From the NCBI GenBank assembly GCA_027919835.1, contig JANVFP010000063.1:1-57440 (forward strand): 57,440 nucleotides of DNA, in the 5' to 3' direction. The notes under the pieces were generated by a model. It worked only from the letters and a program-made list of their open reading frames with translations. It was not told the DNA's origin and searched no databases. Every line of letters begins with the position of its first letter. Within the stretch, counting starts at the first letter, position 1. The stretch is from Lentinula raphanica. Lineage: Eukaryota > Basidiomycota > Agaricomycetes > Agaricales > Omphalotaceae. This document shows, piece by piece, positions 1 to 11,643 of this stretch. Made by a program: the position numbers and the translations under genes.

Positions 1-3000
1 TCAACCTTAGCAGATGTTGATCCTGGTACATGTGAATTAACTGCATTGATTTGACGCATGAGGTTGAGCACCTGAAGCTCCTCAGGAGAGTTGAATGTAG
101 TGCTATCACCTGCAGCCATACGCTGCGAAACTGAATGGATAGTGTCCGGAGAAACCAAAGCAAATGTAGATGCGACATGGGAAAAGTTAGCGCGTTTGAC
201 TTTTAAGCTGGTGCGCAGCAGAGCCTCTCTCCGTTGGATGATGTTGAAGACTGTGAACATGAAGGAGTGATGCTCCTGGAAACGGTGATCCGCAAGGTTG
301 AGGAAATGCTTGACCTGTCGTCTGAGAGAAACACGGTGTGATCGACGGTGGTTTTCAAACCCTCCCATGCCATATGGGAACAGTGTAGGATATATCATAG
401 GGAACAACGCGGGGTTCATGAATTCATTTACAGGTTCCACATCATGCGGAAATTCAATAAAACCCCCATTTTTTTGTACATGTCGTATAGCAGCTGCACG
501 CATTTGGCTTGAAGTCGCGGATCCATCGATGTCAGTGATTACAACTTTATCGAATGTCACAACAGGTTCATCTTTTCCGGTTGAAGCCTGGGGCGCATTC
601 TCCATAGACAACGTTGGAGAATCTTCATGTGGTGAGTTTGTATCCTCATATGCATTATGAAGATCTGGTGTATAACCAGAAGTGACGCTGTCCAAAGCGG
701 AATTAGGATGGACATGCTCAACATGTACAGGCAGAACATAGTCCTCAGGCAAAGTTTGTAACAACGCCGTGTTTATCTTGATATCTCGATATAGTGGATT
801 ATGAAGCTTCAGCCATTCAAGTGCCCTCTGTACACGACCTGGTCGCACCGCTAAAGGTTTGGCATGCTTCCGGAGCCATTCATTGGAAGGACGGCGGGAA
901 CCAACAAAAACGACACAAATTGGAGCAGCAAGTTCATCAAGATTTGGAGGGAGCACCGAAGCAACTTGGGACACTTTCTGCGGATAGATGATAATATTAC
1001 CTTTAATACCCCGCTGTGTAGTCTCAGAAGGCAAGGTGCCGTGGCTTTCTTTGAGCTGAATAATCCAACATTTTGCACGACATCATGAAATCATTGCCTC
1101 TTCAACAATGGTGAGATTTTTCAGTTCTTCGGGAACAGGTCCAATGTACATATGGTTGGCCAAAGCAAGATGAGGTACATCTCCCTTTTTCAAAGCACGA
1201 TTGCACCCTGTACACAGTCGCAGATGTGTAGAATCTCCTTCATACTCAATGCCAGTTGAATCTAACAGCACATCAGGATTGGACGGCAGAGCAGCATGAA
1301 AATTGAAACTGGTTTGAAGTTTCTCATCTACCCAATTGCTATCAACAACAAGACCGTCAGCCTTTTTAAGTCGAACATCGGGTCGGAGAAGGGGTGTCAG
1401 ATTGACATCACCGACATCAACAGTAACTTGTTCACTCATAGGACAGCTTTCGCTACATGACGCACATGTGAAACTTGCCAGAGCAGCCGAAGACGTCTGT
1501 TGTCGGAAATCATTGAGCAGCTCAGTTTTAACGGCAGTTGGTACAAGCTCTGGCCAGTTCTGACGAATCTTTGTCAAATTTGACTGAAGTTCATTGAGCT
1601 TATCCTGTTCACACACATTCTGTAACAAATTTATATGACAACAAAGCAGACGCCGCAAATCTTTCAAACTATTATCTGAAGAATAATCAAGCCCAAGAAT
1701 ATCCAAAACATTTTGAAGTGGTTTCAAGGGCAACATCGTACACAGATGGTCAAGGATGATGACTGACTTGTCCAAATTATTGTCAGATGAACTGGTGCAT
1801 TCCTCCACCACAACATCGCAGCCTGAGCGAGAAGATCCTGAAAGAGTTGTCATAGATTGCGAGGGTGGAACTTCGGCAAAACACTGACCGGCAACAAAAT
1901 GTTGCATAATAGCAGACCGAATAGCTACCATTGTGTCTGTGAATGCATTGACCGTGATGGAATGTGAGCGTGCAATTTCTAACAGTATTGGCCGGTCCAA
2001 ACGATTGAAAGATTTGAAAGTATCTGACATACTTCGCGCATGAACAGATATATCAATCTCAGTCCAAAGAAATGTACGTAGCGCAACATGAAGCTGGCGA
2101 CGAAGACTCTGAGGACGGAAATCCTTTTGTATACCTAACGCACGTATCATCAGAAGCAGATTATCATTTGTAAGCGGAGCACTGTGCACAATAATTTCAG
2201 CAAGGCTTTCACCGAATGATTTCAAAGAATCAAAGCCTTTTGCAAACATAGCACAAGTATCTGTCTTTTTTTTTAAGCAGTCACCTACAAGGAGGTGATG
2301 CAACAAAGCAATCGACGACATTTTTAAATCATGATAATGACAGGTATTCAATCCATGCAGGGAGGCAACGTGCTTCAAAGTGTTTAGATTGTCCACAAAA
2401 GGTGAGGTACGAAGGCCAGTAGTAAATTGAACAGAAAACATATCTTTGAAGAGGTCGCGGCCAGACTTAGCGAGAGGTGAATGATATACAGTAGACGACG
2501 AAGGTCCAGCGTCCGCAGAAAGTGACAAAGACACCGACGAAGACACCGACGGCGACGATGACGATGACGATGACGATGGCGATGTACTATGAGTAGTTAG
2601 ACCAGGTGGCCGAAACGTTGTCACAGGGAACGATGTCCACTCTGGGAGGAAACGAATGAGCGGAAGTCTTCTAACCAACGAACAATTGGTTACGCACCAG
2701 ATGGTAAAGCGACTCTGCCAGGCAAAATATCCAAAACAGGTTGAACACCACCTGTTGTAAAATCAGAACGGGCACGAGCAAAATGTGAGGAAAAAAACCT
2801 ACGACGCATTGTATCCAACGAAGGAGAGACAGCTCCAGGTGTGGATACTGAGGACGGACATGAAGAAAGAGGTGTGAATACTCCTGCAAAGGTAGAGAGT
2901 CCCATTCTTTCACACGCGTCGCGAAAATCAGACCCTAATATCACTACTGAAGGGTCTGATACATGCGAGGTGACAGTGAAAGGCAGCTTTGTTGAAAACG

Positions 3001-3262
3001 AATGTAAGGGATCCAGGCAGACTGAGACCATCAAGTCCAACTTCGAGGGAATATTTGAATAGCCGAGCAAATGGTGGGCGAAAGCGAGCGACAACAACGA
3101 CGAAGGCAATCGGAAGTCGAATCGATATGAATCAACGCGCACATTCTGGACAAGAATACTCATCGTCGAATGGAAGAACAGAAAGTTGTGCAAACCCAAC
3201 TCAGGTATTGAACGTGCAGTGCAAAACCGCGGGTTTATTAATAATACGGGAAGGAGCGGCAC
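1..3262 (-). pseudogene. Helitron-type protein (DUF6570 / Helitron_like_N regions), partial and nonsense-mutated
   Basis: This is the front part of a Helitron rolling-circle transposon protein. The family carries an N-terminal DUF6570 region, a Helitron_like_N region, a Rep domain and a Pif1-type helicase; only the first two are inside the window. A 531-codon frame (2678 to 1083) holds a Ser-rich linker and ends with a DUF6570-like stretch containing CTGCNRALKKGDVPHLALAN. An in-frame TGA at 1083-1085 follows EEAMIS. The same frame then stays open to the left edge for about 360 codons, starting CRAKCWIIQLKESHGTLPSE and including LRKHAKPLAVRPGRVQRALE and, near the edge, RANFSHVASTF. An upstream frame (3262-2690), with an aspartic-protease-like ILGSDF motif, probably belongs to the same protein but is joined out of frame. 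Rep and helicase motifs would lie left of position 1. Family assignment is strong; loss of function is inferred from the stop and the frame break. Confidence 0.8.
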
Positions 3263-3338
3263 GACAATAGGATCAAATACGGTCCGATGCTCAAACGTTG
3301 TAAATCGCTCTCAAAAAATCGAGTTCTAAACCATAAAA

Positions 3339-3350
3339 CCCTAACCCTAA
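3339..3350. repeat. two telomere-type units (CCCTAA x2)
   Basis: Two tandem CCCTAA units sit just upstream of the Helitron-like ORF. TTAGGG is the usual telomere unit in basidiomycetes. Two units are too few to call an interstitial telomere; they may be chance or part of the Helitron end. Confidence 0.3.
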
Positions 3351-3405
3351 AGGGTAGCGGGAATATACAGTTGAACTTGACGATGCTGTGGACGGAAAAA
3401 AGGAT

Positions 3406-3805
3406 CTACTTCTTTACTTCCTTCTTGAAATCCTCCTTGGCTTGAGTAGCTCCAGCGGATGCCTGTACATTCAGTAAGACACAGCGATGATCCTTCGTAA
3501 GTAACTGATATTTATTTACCTGATTTGCCTTTTGCTTAGCCGCAGTCGCACTTTCCTGCGTCTTGCTCGCAGCGTTCCCTGTGAGGTAAAGTGATTCAGT
3601 ATGATCGTCCAAAATAGTAAGCAGTTGAGCAACACACCAAGTGACTCTTTTGTGGATGCAGTGGCCTGTTCGCCTTTCTCAATAGCTGAGGCTAATCCCT
3701 TTCCTAATTTCTTGTTAACCTGAATATGCGAATACCACATCAGCGCTTCAATGTCGTTAAACCATTTGGTAGATCGCTAGGCACATTATCTGCAGCTTCC
3801 GACAT
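3406..3805 (-). CDS. small hydrophilic Ala/Lys-rich protein, 72 aa, four exons
   Basis: No single ORF shows this gene, but four short exons join cleanly: 3805-3785, 3719-3638, 3578-3520 and 3462-3406. All three introns (65, 59 and 57 nt) begin GT and end AG, and the frame is kept at every junction. The product starts MSEAADNVNKKLGKGLASAI and ends AKEDFKKEVKK followed by TAG. It has no Cys, no signal peptide and no membrane segment. Its Ala/Lys/Gln-rich, helix-prone composition resembles LEA-like or other small stress proteins, but I do not recognise a family. It lies downstream of spc7 on the same strand. The conserved splicing logic argues for a real gene; function is unknown. Confidence 0.6.
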
Positions 3806-4271
3806 TTTCTCTGTCACTGTCTTGGATGCAGCGGGTGACGCATGGAGCGCCCGAACGCTGGAGATTGCAGAGGCGCGAGAGACTGTTGAACGAAGTAGTA
3901 ATGACATGGCAAGGGAGTATTGGAAGAGAACTTCCTAACGCTTGTGGGTTAAGTATTTCTTCGACAATGCCATGACGTCGTCTGCCTTGAAGTGGAACAA
4001 AGCGCGTCACGATGACATCGAGCAGAGGACTAACATTGTACATGTTCTCACGCCTGCTTTAGCAGTGTGGCGCAATTTGCATCGTTTGAACATTCGAATT
4101 TCGAAGGCTGGTAGAATTCAAGAAGTATGAGTACATTTGGAATTGGTATACAACAAATAGACAGGATGCAAGAAATGAAGGAATAAGTTGAGAACGATGA
4201 AGGATACATAGTACATAAGTACAGTAGTATATCGAGTCATAGAATAGTAAAATGAAATAAAGAGATATAAT
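3806..4271. other. intergenic, promoter side of the 72-aa gene
   Basis: This lies between the start of the small gene and the stop of spc7, both on the minus strand. Short ORFs exist on both strands but none joins to a neighbour or has recognisable motifs. It probably holds the spc7 3' UTR and the small gene's promoter. Confidence 0.4.
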
Positions 4272-7200
4272 TCATGCACATACTTCCTGCGCCTCGATAC
4301 AAGCATCAATCAGGCAAGCATAATTCTCTGTTGGAGTCACCTGGCTCATCCTTTGTGCGATAGTCTCAAGAATGGCTTTCTCACTGGACGAAAACCACTG
4401 TTAGCATCATCATCCGTAATAACTAGAAAGAATCAAAACGCACTCTAATTTTCCATAACAAACCTCGACCTCCCATCGAAGAGATCGTATCGAAGCAGGC
4501 CACCTCGAAAAGCTATCCGTGTCGAAGACAAACGAAACATAAGCCTTTGCTTTCTTGGTAGGAAACAGGACCATCGCGCGAGCCGAGAATTCCGAAAACG
4601 GTCTTCCTGGTATCTCCCGAGTTTCAATTTCGACAGGGTATTTCATGGAAAGCTGACGGATTTGAGCACGGATCTGAGTAGTTGAGGTCCAAAAGTCTGC
4701 TAGACGTTGAATAATCTGTAAGATCATTTATCGTTAGATTCTGGTAGTTTATCAAGCACGACAAACGATACTCACATGTCGTATGGTCGGAGCCTTGCTA
4801 CCACGTATATACTCTTCTGCCGCAGACAAGAGAAACTGAGTCATAACCGGAAATTCGTCCTTGTATTTGCTACGGAGCTCTGGTATCCTCGAAATCCCAA
4901 CCTGGTTCACGAGTGGGAGGTAATTTCGGCATGGGACGGTGATTTGGTATGCAGATGCATATGTATATTCAAAAATGCCGGGTTGGACGTTAGATATGTG
5001 GAACATATGAAGGTCTTCCAATGCTTGAAGCTCGTCTGGGGATGCCGTTAGAGTAGTTCGAGAAAGTTGAAGTTGAACGTACTTCGAAGACGGATAACCT
5101 CTACGCGAGTACTATTTGTCTGGATATGAAGAAGCCTATCAGCCTCAGCAATCGCAGACGTAGCTTCCTGCTTCTGCAGGGCCACGCTCTCCAGTCGCTC
5201 TTCTAGCCAGCGAAGTTGATCGTTCGCCTCTTTGACTTCTGCTCTCAAGGATTCCACTTCCACGCTGTGGACCCAGATGAGAAATGATCTTCACATGAAG
5301 GATCAGGAAGATACACACTTTTGTTCAGCGATTGAAGTTTTCAACTCATTTAGATAGTCTTGATCGCATTGCTCAATTTCCGCTACTTCCTTTTGTTCAG
5401 CTTCCAATTCCCGCACGAGTTCTTCGTACTCTTTTTCCAAGTCGGGAACAATCTCATCTGTTTTCATTTTAAGCTTCTCGAGGGCTTTTGCATCCTAAAA
5501 TACGATTGATGAGTATCACGTCGTTTTCTTCCATGAAAAAGAACACCTCACGTTCTCCAAATTGGTAAGAGCTTTCTGTACACCATATTTCAGGCTATCG
5601 AGCCATTGCAATTTCCAACCATACCAGTCCGATTTTGCCTGAAGCCGGACATTCGTCTTGATCAACTTCAATTGCCGCTATATAAACCACTTGTTAGCAT
5701 CATCTCCTTTGCATGTTAAATCTTGACTCACAGCCAGATCAGACTGACCCTCCTGATCCGCACGAAGATATTCCGCAAACAGCAATGGTGTGACCTTCGA
5801 AGCCTCTTCTTCAGCTTGCGCGAATCCTATTTTGCTCTGATCAATCCATTCCTGAAGATCTCGAGCAACTCGGGAATACAACGAGAGCTGGGGTACGTCA
5901 ATGGCCATGGCCACCGCATATTCCGCAAGCGGTATCTCTGAAGGGTTCCGAGGCTGACGAGATGGTATCTGAGAAGCATATGTTGAACGACGCGGAGCAC
6001 TCAGCTCCATGAATTTGATTCCAGTCATTTCCAAGAACTGTTCAATGGAGATCATGGGCTGTAAAATTTTCTCGTCATCAGAGCGGAAGGTAACAGAGGC
6101 AGATAGGATGGCTTACTACTTCATCCACTTCATATCCATCTTCAGGAACCCCGTCTCTCCATTTCTCAGTCGCTGCTACATCCATTCCCGATGGGCCGTT
6201 GTTACTGGCCACAGTGTACTCTTCGTCGTCGATATCCGTCACTTCTAATATTGTCGACAAGTCGATCACAGTTGTCTTCGGAGCGGCGGAGCTCTGGACC
6301 ACGTCCATAGTTTCTGGCGGAAGATTTTGAACAGGGTCCTCGGAGGTCATCATCATATCTGACTCTGTCGGGGGAAACTCTTCCTGCTCAGTCGTCATCA
6401 TCATTTCTGGTTCTTCTGCTGTCGGGGTCTGCTCCTCTGTCACCACGATCTCCTCCTCCTCAACCGCTTTTGCTTTGCCTTTGCCTTTTCGGTCTGCGAC
6501 AGCAACCGCACCCTTGTCAAAACGAGTCCAGGCGTCTGAGGGCCCTGAGCTCACACTCGCTCTCCGGTTACCCATTGAAGCTGTCTTAGTTGACGAAGAC
6601 GGCATGGAAGGACCAGCCTCGCCTCCTTCTTTGGATGAAGAATTTGCAAGTCCTACACTCAAACTCTTCCGTCTCGCATAATACCCAGGCTGTCGAATCC
6701 CAGTGGCAGGCGGTGATGGGGCAGGTGCTGCTGAGGCGGGCACTGGTACGGACTGGAACGGTGCTCGCTTAGTCGGAGAAAGAAGTCTAGGTGTCTCTGT
6801 AGTGGTAGACGCAGGTTTTAAGCTAGCGGGGGTAGCCACTTTGTTTGTCCATTTGTCTTCCATTGCCTGACGCTTCGCTGGGCTAGGCTTTCCTGATTCT
6901 ACACCTCCAGAAGAAGAAGCAGAGATCGTTCGTTCTCGCTTCTTAGCTGCACTTTGCGAAGTATCCTGCGTGCCAGCAGCTCCTGTGGGCTTCTTTGGAG
7001 TGGCCCGAGTGACCGGAGGTGCAAAAGCGGCAGAGAACTGTTTCGTGGGAGGTTTGGCTTGAGGTTTTGGTGTGAAGACAGGAAACTTTGTCGGTGAAGA
7101 GGAAGATGGTGGCCTGGTCGGTGGCGGAGGTGCTGAGGCATTAGCTTTAGGTGGAGCAGCACTAAACACGCCTAGAGGAGTCAGTGGAGGGTCAACCTCT

Positions 7201-8560
7201 TTCCCTGAGGATGGAACAGGAGAAAGTTCTTTGGGCGGTTCACTGGACAATGGGGGCGCCTCAGGCGCAGAAAAAGCAACAGGAGCTAGACTAGAACGAG
7301 GGGTAGATGCCGCATCGGGTACGATTGTGCCATAGACGACGGATTCATCCATAGATGAAGCTACACTGGGTCGCCCAAGGTCATCACCAAAACTAACTCT
7401 GCCAATGATCTTGCTCAGATCCATCGTCTGGTTGCCCATATCTTGTGACTGTTCAACGCTGACGTCCGAGATAGTGTCGTTGGACACATCGTTGAAGTTG
7501 ACGGTGTATCTTCTACCTGCATCGCGTCCTACCATAGCCTCCACATCTGCGTCGTCCAAGCCTTCGCCATCATCAGAGGCTGCCATACTTGCGTTGCCTG
7601 AATGAGTCGCCCTCACTAGGGCGAGCCAAGCCTCGTCCTGGTTGGCAGGACGGAGTGACTGGCTGAGAGGAACTGTGACTTCCATAGGTTGAGATTGGTC
7701 TCCATCACTAGTGTACGACTGCTCCGATGTAAAAGACTCCTCCTGGGGTTCGACTGAATTCGATGAAATCTGGGCCAGGGGAGCACGAGATGGTGCTATA
7801 GACGAACGCCTGCGTAAATTACCACCGAATGAGACGGTTACATCCATGTCGCTATTGGCATCGTCCATATCCATGTCCTCGTCTAACAGAGCTGAGTTAT
7901 CCCCTTCATCCAGAAGAAAGGCACCCACATTGGTGGTCGTGACGTCCATGTCTTCACTAGCGGCCAATGATTTTCGAACAGAGGAACGTCGACGGTAGGC
8001 ACCAGGATATGCATTCTCGTCGTTGAAAACTGGGACAGGAGCGTCAATATCAGAGGCCGGGACATCATCCGGCTTCTCGGGGGATTGTTGGGATGCAGCA
8101 GTGCTTCCTGTATCATCCCCTTCGAAGTAGCGAACATGAACTTTATCTCTGAAACTGACACGGCGTCCCAATGATTTGCGAGTATGGTTGTCGTGAATGG
8201 GAACCTGATAATCTTGGGTGAACTCCATGGATTCCGTGACGCCAGTAGATTCTTCGGCGAATGATTGTGATTGAGGACGAGATGGCTGAGAAGCAGGCGA
8301 GTTAGAGGATTGAGAAGAGCTGGCTATCGATGGTCTTGACTTCAAGATACCCTTCACATTTCCCTTTTGACCTGCGTCAGTACTTAGTGGACATGAACGA
8401 CAAGCACAATACTCACTATCGACAGCCTAGATCGAGCGAGTGGGCTAAGTTTACTGGTTCCAAAGCTACTGTATGTCCTCTTCTTCCTAGGTTTATTGTT
8501 TACGCGACCCTCCTGTACCACACCAATTGATTTTCGCCTTGAAGATGCGCTGACGACCAT
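4272..8560 (-). CDS. spc7: kinetochore scaffold Spc7/Spc105 (KNL1)
   Basis: Spc7/KNL1 is the outer-kinetochore scaffold of the KMN network; it binds Bub3-Bub1 through phosphorylated MELT motifs and PP1 through RVSF/SILK motifs. Exon 1 (8560-8413) encodes a basic N-terminus starting MVVSASSRRKSIG. A 41-nt intron with a TACTGAC branch site leads to a long exon (8371 to about 6110). That exon has GILK and RRVSF (about residues 57 and 120), then MEFT, two MDVT, MEVT and MDLS MELT-like motifs, and a long Ser/Pro-rich disordered stretch. The next exon opens PMISIEQFLEMTGIKFMEL, the hallmark of the Spc7 domain. Several short exons (5700-4400) encode coiled coil and then the RWD-like C-terminus. The last exon ends ACIEAQEVCA, TGA at 4272. 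Internal exon ends are approximate. Confidence 0.93.
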
Positions 8561-8936
8561 TGCAGTTTGATTAAATGTCTCTAGTGATAGGAAGTAGATG
8601 CGAAAGATTTGTATCCTCTGAAAGTGGTTCGATAGTGCCAAAGGGATGAAAGATTTGACTGGGAATTATAGCATGAAGTTCAACTTCAAGTTGGAGACAA
8701 CCAGTTCCCGACACGATCAGGTGACTTCACAAACATTCAGTCAGATTCTCACGAAGACTAGTAAGCGGCGAGCGCTAGTAGTAGTAAGCTCCTGACTAAG
8801 TTGTCCTCTAATTAGTACAACTTGTCCAAGTAGGACCTCCTCTTTGGATCTACTGTGATTCTGATGCTCGAATCTTAACACCATAGGAGTAGGAGGTAAG
8901 CTAAGGTAAGAGCAAATGACCGAGTAGACACAGCCC
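8561..8936. other. spc7 upstream region
   Basis: About 375 bp upstream of the spc7 start, before the repeat island. No ORF with support and no clear TATA box was seen. Confidence 0.4.
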
Positions 8937-9242
8937 TATGACGTTCCATCTGTACAAAAAATAATTAGCGCCGAATATGTATGTAGGTATGCGCCGAACT
9001 CATTCATTCGGCCATCTCCCTCAAATGATGCCAAAATTAACGATGCGCCGAGATTTTTCCAGCGCCAGCGCCGAAAAATTGGTTGCGCCAGCGCACAAAA
9101 CTGTCTGCGCCAGCGCCGAAAATTACACTAAAAGTTTTTGAGGATGCAGAGTCCAGAAAGATGCCTAAAAAGGCTTGTACCCAAGTAGTTTTAGTAATTT
9201 TAGTCATTATTATTATCTTATTACAGTAATATATCAATTATA
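8937..9242 (+). repeat. 306-bp dispersed repeat, copy A
   Basis: This 306-bp sequence recurs in inverted orientation at 10932-11237. It runs from TATGACGTTCC to ATATATCAATTATA. Inside are three GCGCCAGCGC-type palindromic blocks separated by short A/T tracts. It has no terminal inverted repeat of its own and no coding potential. The two copies differ by scattered substitutions. It ends exactly where the MITE at 9243 begins. Confidence 0.8.
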
Positions 9243-9529
9243 TCGCTTTGAGATAGCCCTTTGCAAGTAGACAACACCGCGAGGAGACGTGTTGAAAAAG
9301 TTCTCAGCAACATGTGAGATGCACGTGACAAAAAGTCAGGTGCCGATCTGATCACCTAGATCTGATCCGATCATCAGAAAATTCTAGACTTATGAGTCAT
9401 GGCCCATTACAGCCACATAGTCATCTGATATGAGCGTCAAAGATCACATGAAGCTCACATGTTGCTGAGAAATTTTTCAACACGTCTCCTCGCGGTGTTG
9501 TCTCCTTGCGAAGGGCTATCTCAAAGCAA
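9243..9529. mobile_element. MITE with long terminal inverted repeats and TA target duplication
   Basis: The ends, about 75 bp each, are near-perfect inverted repeats. The left end begins TCGCTTTGAGATAGCCC; the right end reads as its complement and finishes GGGCTATCTCAAAGCAA. Both sides are flanked by TA (9241-9242 and 9530-9531), the duplication typical of Tc1/mariner-type elements. The 287-bp element has no ORF, so it is a non-autonomous MITE. A cluster of GATC sites lies in its middle (about 9345-9372). Confidence 0.8.
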
Positions 9530-9531
9530 TA

Positions 9532-10931
9532 CACAGGCAAGCAAATCTATTAACCAATGGATAACCACACGAGTTTGAAACACTGTTTCAAGAATTTGAA
9601 CCAACGCACAAAAGTGGTAATTTAATCCACTGGATATTTGAAGCTGAGGTTGTCCTGAGGACCGATCAACTTGAACCGGTGGATGAAATGAGTATCGCGC
9701 CATCGGCCTGATTTTTCCGGTGTACCCCGGCTGTGACCCGGTTTTCCCGATCCTCCCAGAAGAACACAGATACTGTATTTTGAACGATATAGAGAATGGA
9801 TTTTAACAAGTACATAAATACAGATTTATGTACCCAATGAGTGATCAGATTATATTGTGAGGCAACTGTCCCATTGACTAAAAGTAAACTAATGTATACA
9901 ACATACGAGCCTCAAAATGCCCGCAAATCCAAACTGAACACCAAGTTTGAAATCTGTCAATGTAAGGCATCAGCAATGTGCACACAGTGAATAAACACGA
10001 ACTGACACAAGTATATAACAAATGAAGCACCCTTGAGCAGGAAAATTTCGAAGTTGAACATTGTGTAACTGGTCAGAAACATCTTGTGAGCAAACGAAAT
10101 ACCTAGAGCGACAACAAAATGCCTTGCAAGATAGCTTGTTAGAGAAGCGACCTCAGTGATAGAGTAGGAGTCTTGAAGTAGTTTGAAGAATTTGAGTGCG
10201 AAAGTGAAGCGCGTTACGAGGTTGAAGACTCTTGAATCATATTAGATCATTCGAATCCGAGTCTTGAGGGTAATTGAGAGCCATATTCGGAAAGGTAACG
10301 CAGTGCCAGAATTGAAGGAGCTTAAAGATTGAGATGGGGACGAAGCAGCACCTTGAGGCAAGACTGAAGTACTGGAGGCGGCCATACGTGTTGTCTAAGC
10401 GACAAATTTTCTGTACTTGAGGTCAATGAGGGGAGAGAAGCGTTGATGTATAGTTTTGACCATGGTTGCTGGCTTGATGATCTTCTATAGACTTGTTGAA
10501 TGTGTTGACGGTTGAATGCATTGACGGTTGAATGCGTTGACGGTTGCGTGAATCGCCTGACACGACAGCAAGACGACGGTCGTCGGTGGTGAATTCGAAC
10601 TTTGTACAAATAACAAACAACAAACGACGCGTCCTGTGCATGTGACTCGTCACTCCAAATGCGGAAGCGGAAGAAATGCCGATCGACTTCGGCATCTTCT
10701 CAAAGCCTTCCAGAGCCCTCAGCCTGAAATGCAAGAAATTCAACCTGATCATGTATGTGCGAGGGATGAAACTGGTGTAGGATGTGTAAAAGTGTAAAAG
10801 AAAGTCATGCTAAATTTATCTATCACATTTGAAACAGTGGTTGAAATTTTTCAAGTTGGGGATTATCTTTGATGCCATCCTGCGCTTCATCGCACCGCTT
10901 CAAACACTGCACATCTGAAGGTCTGGGTGTG
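9532..10931. other. non-coding stretch between the two 306-bp repeat copies
   Basis: About 1.4 kb with no convincing gene. Two overlapping minus-strand frames at 10322-10752 have neither motifs nor splice-compatible continuations. The stretch holds a small tandem repeat at 10504-10550. Confidence 0.4.
10504..10550 (+). repeat. 16-bp tandem repeat, about three units
   Basis: Three near-identical copies of GTTGACGGTTGAATGC stand head to tail; the second starts with A and the third is changed at its end. Confidence 0.7.
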
Positions 10932-11237
10932 TATAATTGATATATTACTGTGATACAATCATAATATTGACTAAAAATACTAAAACTACTTGGGTACAAG
11001 CCTTTTTAGGCATCCTTCTGGACTCTGCACCCTCAAAAACTTTTGTGTAATTTTCGGCGCTGGCGCAGACAGTTTTGTGCGCTGGCGCAACCAATTTTTC
11101 GGCGCTGGCGCTGGAAAAAATCTCGGCGCATCGTTAATTTTGGCATCATTTGAGGGAGATGGCCGAATGAATGAGTTCGGCGCATACCTACATACATATT
11201 CGGCGCTAATTATTTTTTGTACAATTGGAACGTCATA
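10932..11237 (-). repeat. 306-bp dispersed repeat, copy B (inverted)
   Basis: Inverted copy of 8937-9242, the same length, with scattered substitutions. It includes the three GCGCTGGCGC-type blocks. Together the copies bracket a 2.3-kb segment that contains the MITE. Confidence 0.8.
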
Positions 11238-11643
11238 CAGCCCGAATCCGGAGAGATCCGGAGAGATCCGGAGGCTGTAGCCTGTCAACGTTTTTATCTC
11301 AGTCTGCAACGAAAGTGGGTGAGCGGGATCCGTCTGAGCTGATCTGAGTAGTACGTTTTCCCCGCAGGAGCCCGCAGGATGCGCATTGCGAGCTGATACG
11401 AAGCTGGTGTGTGTATGTAGTCCGAAGGAGAAGTACAAGGGACCGAAGGGGGAAGCCATCTGGCATTAGAGTATACTGGTATGATACCGTATGGCATCTC
11501 TCCTTCATGGCAGTAAGCTTGTTTTAACTTTCTGATGTATATCTTCAGAAATGAGAGCGGGCTGAGGCATTTTTGAAGCCCAGCTTCCTTACAGAACAGA
11601 GACCCGCCCCTTCGAGGTCTCCTTATCTTAGTATCTAACCACG
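11238..11643. other. upstream region of the secreted orphan gene
   Basis: No gene seen. A short direct repeat, GGAGAGATCC repeated at about 11250-11270, lies just past the end of repeat copy B. The rest is presumably promoter and 5' UTR for the gene starting at 11644. Confidence 0.35.

Noticed and set aside
10322..10752. Two overlapping minus-strand frames of about 100 codons
   Set aside because: They run through a 16-bp tandem repeat and show no domain; treated as chance frames.
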